The notes beneath the pieces were generated by a model that ran no database searches, was not told the DNA's origin, and was given only the letters and a program-made list of their open reading frames with translations. Position numbers and translations under genes: made by a program. A stretch of DNA of 64,000 bases from Nephrocerus scutellatus (lineage: Eukaryota; Arthropoda; Insecta; Diptera; Pipunculidae): positions 141,762,277 through 141,826,276 of the forward strand of contig OX352761.1 of NCBI GenBank assembly GCA_947095585.1, written 5' to 3'. Positions 58,611 through 64,000 of this stretch are shown one piece after another. Each line of letters opens with the position of its first letter. The stretch's first letter is position 1.

Positions 58611-58723
58611 CATAATGATTTGCCAAACAATACTGAGTAGAAATGCCACTTTGAGCTGTCAAAACAACTGTCATAAAATAAAACGACATCTATCGGAAAA
58701 ACAAACCTCCCAAAAAAACACCC
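58418..58723. mobile_element. Possible TIR element overlapping the foldback
   Basis: GGGTGTTTTTTTAAGAGGTT at 58418 is matched by the complement of GGGTGTTTTTTTGGGAGGTT at 58723. The pair encloses the foldback's right arm but not its left. Contains T30 and a short segment 'ctgtcaaaacaactgtcata'. No coding capacity. Confidence 0.5.
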
Positions 58724-58770
58724 TATATATATGTATATATAAATACATATATTACTACGGCCACAGCTCC

Positions 58771-59070
58771 TATGGAAATTGTGGGATCTGGCCAATAGGG
58801 TCTGGAATTTTTGGAACCAAGCCATTTCTCAAGCGATTCGTATGAAACTCGGAATGTAGGACTAATATGCGACTGTAAGATTTGTTCCTATGGAAATTCT
58901 GGGATCTGGCCATAGGGTCTGGAATTTTGGGAACCAAGCCATTTCTCATGGGATTCGTATGAAACTCGAAATGTAGGACTAATATGCGACTATAAGATTT
59001 GTTCCTATGGAAATTCTGAGATCTGACCAATAGGGTCTGGAATTTTTTGGAACTAAGCCATTTCTCATCG
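58771..59070 (+). repeat. Tandem repeat, ~117-bp unit, three copies
   Basis: The block 'gccatttctca' with 'attcgtatgaaactcg' starts at 58821, 58938 and (partly) 59057. Same unit as 23935-24130. The short frames through it (NGLVPKIPD-like repeats) are by-products. Confidence 0.85.
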
Positions 59071-59159
59071 TCATCTCATCTCATCTTTAATCGTAATATC
59101 GGCCACAACGTCAAAAAAGTTTCACTTCAACCGCGCGTAAAAGTTACACGCACTCTTTT

Positions 59160-59475
59160 TAAATTCTCTATATTAACTTCGCGTGCACGTGGCTGGCTGG
59201 CTGGCTGGTCAGATTTTCTGATCAATTTTTAGCCCACTTCCCATGGCCCGATTTTATTGAAATTTTGCACACATGTATATTTCCGGTGACAATACTTTCT
59301 ATTAAAATTTGAGGCCCCTCGGACCTCGGGTTCGGGGGGCTCCCATACAAATATTTTACAAAATTTACCGGATTTTCTTTAAATACACATGTGTGTCTTC
59401 GATGGAAAACACTTTTTGTAAAAATTTGGAGCGATCGGCCCCTTGGGGACCCCAATATACAATTTTTAAATATCG
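59160..59475 (+). repeat. Dispersed ACACATGTGT-type repeat, copy D
   Basis: The fullest plus-strand copy: 'aattctctatattaacttcg', a GGCT microsatellite-like segment, 'tagcccacttcccatggccc', then two subrepeats, each cacatgt...gatg/ggtgac...ctttctattaaaattt-like (59265-59320 and 59386-59440), each followed by a GC-rich box. Confidence 0.75.
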
Positions 59476-60059
59476 CTATATCGCATCAGATCACGGCAAA
59501 GTCTGAGCTCTGTGCTTTGTGAGCAGCGCTGTTCGCTGCCGCTGCGTCATGTGTGTGTGTATCTCCGATTAGAGAATTTACAAGAAAAATTTTAATTTTT
59601 ATGGGTTGTTTTTTTTTATAATCAGGACACGCTTCAAGAGATTTGCCTGGCACAGCGTGGGCTTGGAAATATTGGTATAGAAAAAGAAAGAAAGTGGAGT
59701 TGAGTTCACACCCGAGCAATCACAAACTAGAATATTATGCCCATTGATGGCTCTACATATTGATTACTTCATACATCAACTCAAATATACATGTGAATAT
59801 AGCAGTATACGGCAACTGTATATCCCATGTACAGCATCGTATCCTGTGTACTTGTAATCTAGATGATCAGTGAGGTGAGAAAAACTCGTCCGTTTCTATG
59901 AACTGCACCACCGAAACAGACGTTATTATTAGCCTCATATATTTTCTGGACATTCGCGAGAGTTTGAATCTTAAAACAACTTTTTGGTGTTTTCTGGTAC
60001 TCGAACTTCCAACATCCACTAACTTCTATATTACTTCCTAATTTTAATTTTCAAGTTAG
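59476..60059. other. No feature recognised
   Basis: Between the dispersed repeat and the copia remnant; may include the decayed 3' end of the copia element. No LTR was recognised. Confidence 0.4.
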
Positions 60060-61620
60060 TTTTAAGTATCGGAAGCGTTGTTGACTCACTTTTCTAGCCC
60101 TTCTATATATATCCTATATCCAATATCCCGGAGTCATAGGAATCTTAGATTCCATTGCATCTAGACAATATTCTTGTAATTTGCTCAGAATATTTAGTTA
60201 TTTGTTCATTTCATATTCGAATTCGATAAGTAGTTGCATATTTGAAGCTTTGGCAACTATATCATCGACGTAATTAATGACATAATAAATGCAATGTTCA
60301 TTTACCTTCTTGGTGTATCGTTCAAACATTGAACATATTTATTTTTTTCATTATAGTATCAAACTGTTAGCGCCCCTTTTCAGCCCATAAAAGTGCTTTA
60401 CTAGTTTACATACCATGATATCATTACCCGTTTTTACCCTTTAGGTTGTTTCATGTACACCTGGTGTGATAAATCCCCATTTAAGTAGGCAATTTCAATA
60501 TCGAAATATCTTACCACCATCCCTTTCTGGTCCCGTCTACTGACAGGAGTATTTCAAAAGTTGTAGAGTTTGCGAAAACTTCATCATAATCTCGCCAGAA
60601 TTTTCGTGAAAACCTTGGGCTACCAAACGAACTTTATATTTAATTACGTTGCCGTCATTATCAGTTTTTCGTTTGTATACCCATTTACTTCCTATAGCTG
60701 TACCTCCTGGTGGTAGCCTTTCGATTTCCCATGTACCATAAATGTGTAACGATTTTATTTCGCTGTCCATTGCACGTTTCCACTCTATTGCTTGATGACT
60801 ATTCATAGCTTCACGAATGTAGTTGAATCTTTACTTACATTTTGAGCTGGAACTTATTGTGTCGTATCAATAAGTCTGGAAGATAGAATGCCTTGGTTGA
60901 ACGTCTTAATTGTTGCACGTATCATCATCAGTGTATTCTGATTCTATTTGAATTTCATCCTCATCTGCTTCATTTTGAGCTTCGGTTGCATCATTGAAAC
61001 TGTCCGGTTGTATTTGATCCAATGAGATTTCAACTTGATTATTATCTTTTACTTCCACAAATTTTACATCTCTGCTGATTCTTATTTTGTGTATGTTGAC
61101 ATCTAATAAATGATAGCCTTTTGTTCATAACCAACAAAGATTAACTTTTCATTTGATGATTTGCCGTTGTTACTGCTTTGCCCCAATATTGTTTATGTAT
61201 CTCCGAACTCGCCAACATACATCTCACCATTTCTATCAAAGATCTATTTTTACGTAATGCCACGCCATTTTGTTGTGGCGTTTTCAGTGTAGTTAGTTGG
61301 AAACATATCCCTTTCTCTTTGAAAAATGTTTGCAATTCCGCATCTATGTATTTACCTCCAAGGTCCGATCGAAAAACTTTAGGGATTTTGTCATACTCAG
61401 TGTTTGTCATACTTACAAACAGATTTTTCTTCTGATTTCAGCTTTAATAGATAGATATGTTAATATCTACTGAAATCGTCGATCAGTGTGAGTATATACC
61501 TATTCCCCTGCAGTGTTAGCAATTGTATTGGACCAAATACATCTGTACGTACTAAATCCAAAATATAGTGGGTTTTCGTTGCCGATTCTTTAGAAAAAGA
61601 ATCACGCGTTAATTTGCTCT
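60060..61620 (-). mobile_element. Ty1/copia retrotransposon remnant
   Basis: Minus-strand pieces, in order: integrase start (KTHYILDLVRTDVFGPIQLL), integrase core (PKVFRSDLGGKYIDAELQTF and TPQQNGVALRKNRSLIEMVR), then RT (HQAIEWKRAMDSEIKSLHIY, TAIGSKWVYKRKTDNDGNVI, KYKVRLVAQGF) and an RT catalytic NYVDDIV at about 60270. Stops and frameshifts are throughout. The upstream part (gag, protease, start of integrase) is cut off at about 61620 by the LINE. No LTRs were found. Confidence 0.85.
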
Positions 61621-64000
61621 TGCTTCGTAATTGTTGTCGACTCCGGGTCCTCTGACCGTGACTGGAGTGTGGTGCCCTAGGCTCACCTCTAGTTGCGGAC
61701 AGAGGTTGTGAGTTTCAAAACCTAGGTGCGGAGCGGTCACGCTAAATGACAACAAATGGGCTGGATCAAGGTGTGATGCGACCCGAGCCGAGAATCGACC
61801 AGGCTGGGGGCCCATAAATAGCCCAGTCTCTATCGGAGCCATCTAGATACCTGGTAACCTCTAGATGTATTTCACCTTACTCGCGTATTCGGATCTCTGC
61901 GCGGGTGGACCACCCTTTCTCCGACACTCGTGGGACTAAAAATGAAGCACAATAAAAAAGTTTTTTTCTAAAACCGAGACCGGCACTCACCAAATGCCGA
62001 AAAAACGAGACCAGCACTCACCAAAAGCTGGAAACAAGCGTGGCAAGTGGCTCTAACCGTAAAGGTGGGGTCCCGGCCGCTAAAACCAAGGTAGTACTGG
62101 ATCCTAATGCCCAAAGGCCAGGGACCAGCACCACCAGCAAAAGTGAAGACGATAACGGGTCACGCACTATACCGCCGACGAAGAAACGGTGCCGGGATCG
62201 TCGAGCGGCCTTCAAAGTCTTGGAAAAGTTGGCTAGTATCCCGGAGGAGCAGCTAACGAAAAGACAGAAGGAGTCCGTAGCATGGGCGAAGCTGACTGCG
62301 GAAGGTGGACAAAACCCCGCCAAGGACCTAGGGCCGAAAAGGCAAAGGTCTCAGGAAGAGGTTGAAGCCGGAAGCAGCAAGCGAGCTAAGGTGCAAGCGG
62401 AGACTCCACCGGTGGCTCTTAAGACGCACAAGACGAAATCGTTTAGTGACATCGTCAAAGAGCACGAGCTGATGCTAGCCGTCTTCCTGCAGGGATGCAG
62501 GTTGGCATGAGGGACGCGTCAAGCTGAAGGCGTGTTCAGATCAGAGATCGGTTGATCTCTACAAAAAAGCGATTTCCAAAGTGGTTGAGGGTGGCCAGGA
62601 GCAAAGATTGCGGCCGTGGGCAGGGAAGAAATTCCTAGCAGGCCAAGAGCGCGCGTCTGGCTGCCTACCGAACCTGCCAACGCTAAAGCTGTTGTAGAGA
62701 TAATCGCAGCCAGCAACCCAGATCTTCCGGTATCAAACTGGAAGATCGTGAAACAGGAGGACGCTAAGGGTAACTTTAGATTAACAACTATGGTAATCAA
62801 CAAGGAATCCCTGGCTCCTCTTGCAAGTACTAAGGGAGTTATCAACTTCGGTTTCGGGTCGATAACTCTCAAGGTCTATAAGGCAGACGACGTCAACAAG
62901 GGTAAAGGAGTGGACCATTCCGATCACGGGGGACTTAGAGACTGAGAGTCGGTCCAGCGAGTCCTCATTGGTATCGAGGATGGGCAACCTCTTTGCCATG
63001 GAGTCTGACGAGGAAAACTTGTCGGACTCCATTGAAGAGAGCGCTGTCTACAAGACGGTGATTGAGTCGAAGGGGAACGAGACGGAATGTGCCGGCGGAT
63101 CCTCGGAGACTAAGGTAGCATGAATGCTAACGATGGGGCGAAGGTAAGTATAAATATGTTAAACATAATTCAAATAAACCTTCACCATACCAAAACTTCT
63201 TCGGCAGCTCTTCTACTTAGATTAGCAGATCTCGTCCTAGTCCAAGAGCCATGGATAAATGGAGCTAAGATCTGTGGGCTCGGACTTAAAGGGTATAAAG
63301 TCCTATACTCAAGTAAGTCAGAGAAGATCAGATCTTGTATTCTGAGTAAAACTAACCTTTTATCACAATATAGTGACGGTGATATAACTGCGGCCAGCAT
63401 TGAAGTCGGAAACGAAAAATTCTGGCTGGTTTCTGCATATATGGACCGAGAAAAGCAGACTCCAGACTTGGTGCGATTCTAGGATGTGATGCAAATGCTT
63501 ACCACACAATATGGGGCAGCACCGACGTAAATGAGAGAGGTGAGTCATTTTTTGAATACGAACCTAGCTATTTGTAATATTGGGCAAGAGCACACTTTCA
63601 TAATAAAAAATAGGCGAGAAGTACTCGATGTAACTCTCGTATCAGACTTTATAGCGTATAAGGTAAGAGAATGGAAGGTTGCAAAAGAACACTCATTCTC
63701 GGACCATCGCTATTTAATCTTCAAGCTAGACATTAAACCTGCCCTTCGTGAGTCCTTTATAAATAAGAAAAGGACAAACTGGGGTACCTATAGGGAGATG
63801 CTAGGGAAACTACTACCGGTGGCTCCAAAGCCAACAGTCACTATAGAGGAGATAGATACAATGGTAGATACTGTAACAGGTGCCATGAATCGCTCCTTCG
63901 ATGCTGCCTGCCCTATGATAAAACCAATGGGCAAACAAAAGCCAACTTGGTGGTCCGCGGAGTTAGGGACCTATCAGAAGGAAAGCAGGAAAGCTTTCAA
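61621..64000 (+). mobile_element. LINE (non-LTR) with ORF1 and ORF2 start, runs off window
   Basis: Starts where the copia remnant breaks, with a ~420-bp leader of much higher GC than the surroundings. ORF1 (62040-62510 then, after a frameshift, about 62616-62945) begins with a basic, Lys/Arg-rich part (PPTKKRCRDRRAAFKVLEKL) and continues to ARVWLPTEPANAKAVVEIIA. ORF2 starts at 63120; the endonuclease is seen from NIIQINLHHTKTSSAALLLR, VLVQEPWING, then, after a break near 63480, GCDANAYHTIWGSTDVNERG and EHSFSDHRY, the catalytic blocks of APE-type endonucleases. This suits the R1/LOA/I group. The reverse transcriptase is beyond the window. Frameshifts make this copy inactive. Confidence 0.85.

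Noticed and set aside
58771..59070. CRISPR-like array
   Set aside because: Units are contiguous and about 117 bp without variable spacers, and the genome is eukaryotic.

Overview
The window is eukaryotic nuclear DNA, AT-rich, with GT-AG introns, TATA/Inr promoters, AATAAA signals and dense transposon debris. Its proteins look like those of higher flies (tejas, Acf1, Ssadh, Pcd, CD98hc). I infer a cyclorrhaphan dipteran, plausibly a tephritid; the species cannot be fixed from sequence alone. All exon models were built by hand from reading frame, splice sites and phase agreement.

Layout. 0-8.7 kb is mostly non-coding, with one good TATA/Inr promoter and a short candidate first exon (3.56-4.09 kb), and a recent 377-bp tandem duplication (5.97-6.73 kb). 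8.7-13.2 kb holds two unrecognised genes for secreted proteins and, between them, a third promoter with a broken-looking leader. 14.1-16.7 kb is a tight convergent pair: Pcd (pterin-4a-carbinolamine dehydratase, plus) and Naa40 (histone H4/H2A N-terminal acetyltransferase, minus), with stops only 57 bp apart. 18.5-22.6 kb is CD98hc/SLC3A2 (minus). 25.7-32.8 kb is tejas (LOTUS plus Tudor, piRNA pathway, minus), whose 4.7-kb intron carries two LINE remnants in opposite orientation. 36.9-38.6 kb is Ssadh. 40.1-40.4 kb is a small single-pass, mitochondrial-looking protein. 43.3-51.4 kb is Acf1 (WAC, DDT, WHIM-type, two PHD, bromodomain). 54.4-55.6 kb is the last exon of an unrecognised Ser/Asn-rich protein whose 5' exons are not visible. 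55.8-64 kb is a nest of transposons: mariner, a second DDE element, a foldback, a tandem array, a copia remnant, and a LINE placed inside that copia.

The genes are ordinary single-copy housekeeping, chromatin and germline genes, not a pathway cluster. The unusual content is in the repeats: a tRNA-derived SINE family, at least three MITE-like or Helitron-like families with readable ends, five internally deleted or broken TIR elements, two dispersed satellite families and a dispersed ~200-350 bp repeat found at seven places. I found no evidence for a wholly new molecular system. The best leads are the possible decayed or alternative secreted-protein promoter at 10.8 kb, the dual-start architecture of Pcd, the altered active-site loop of Ssadh, and the transposon traps inside tejas.
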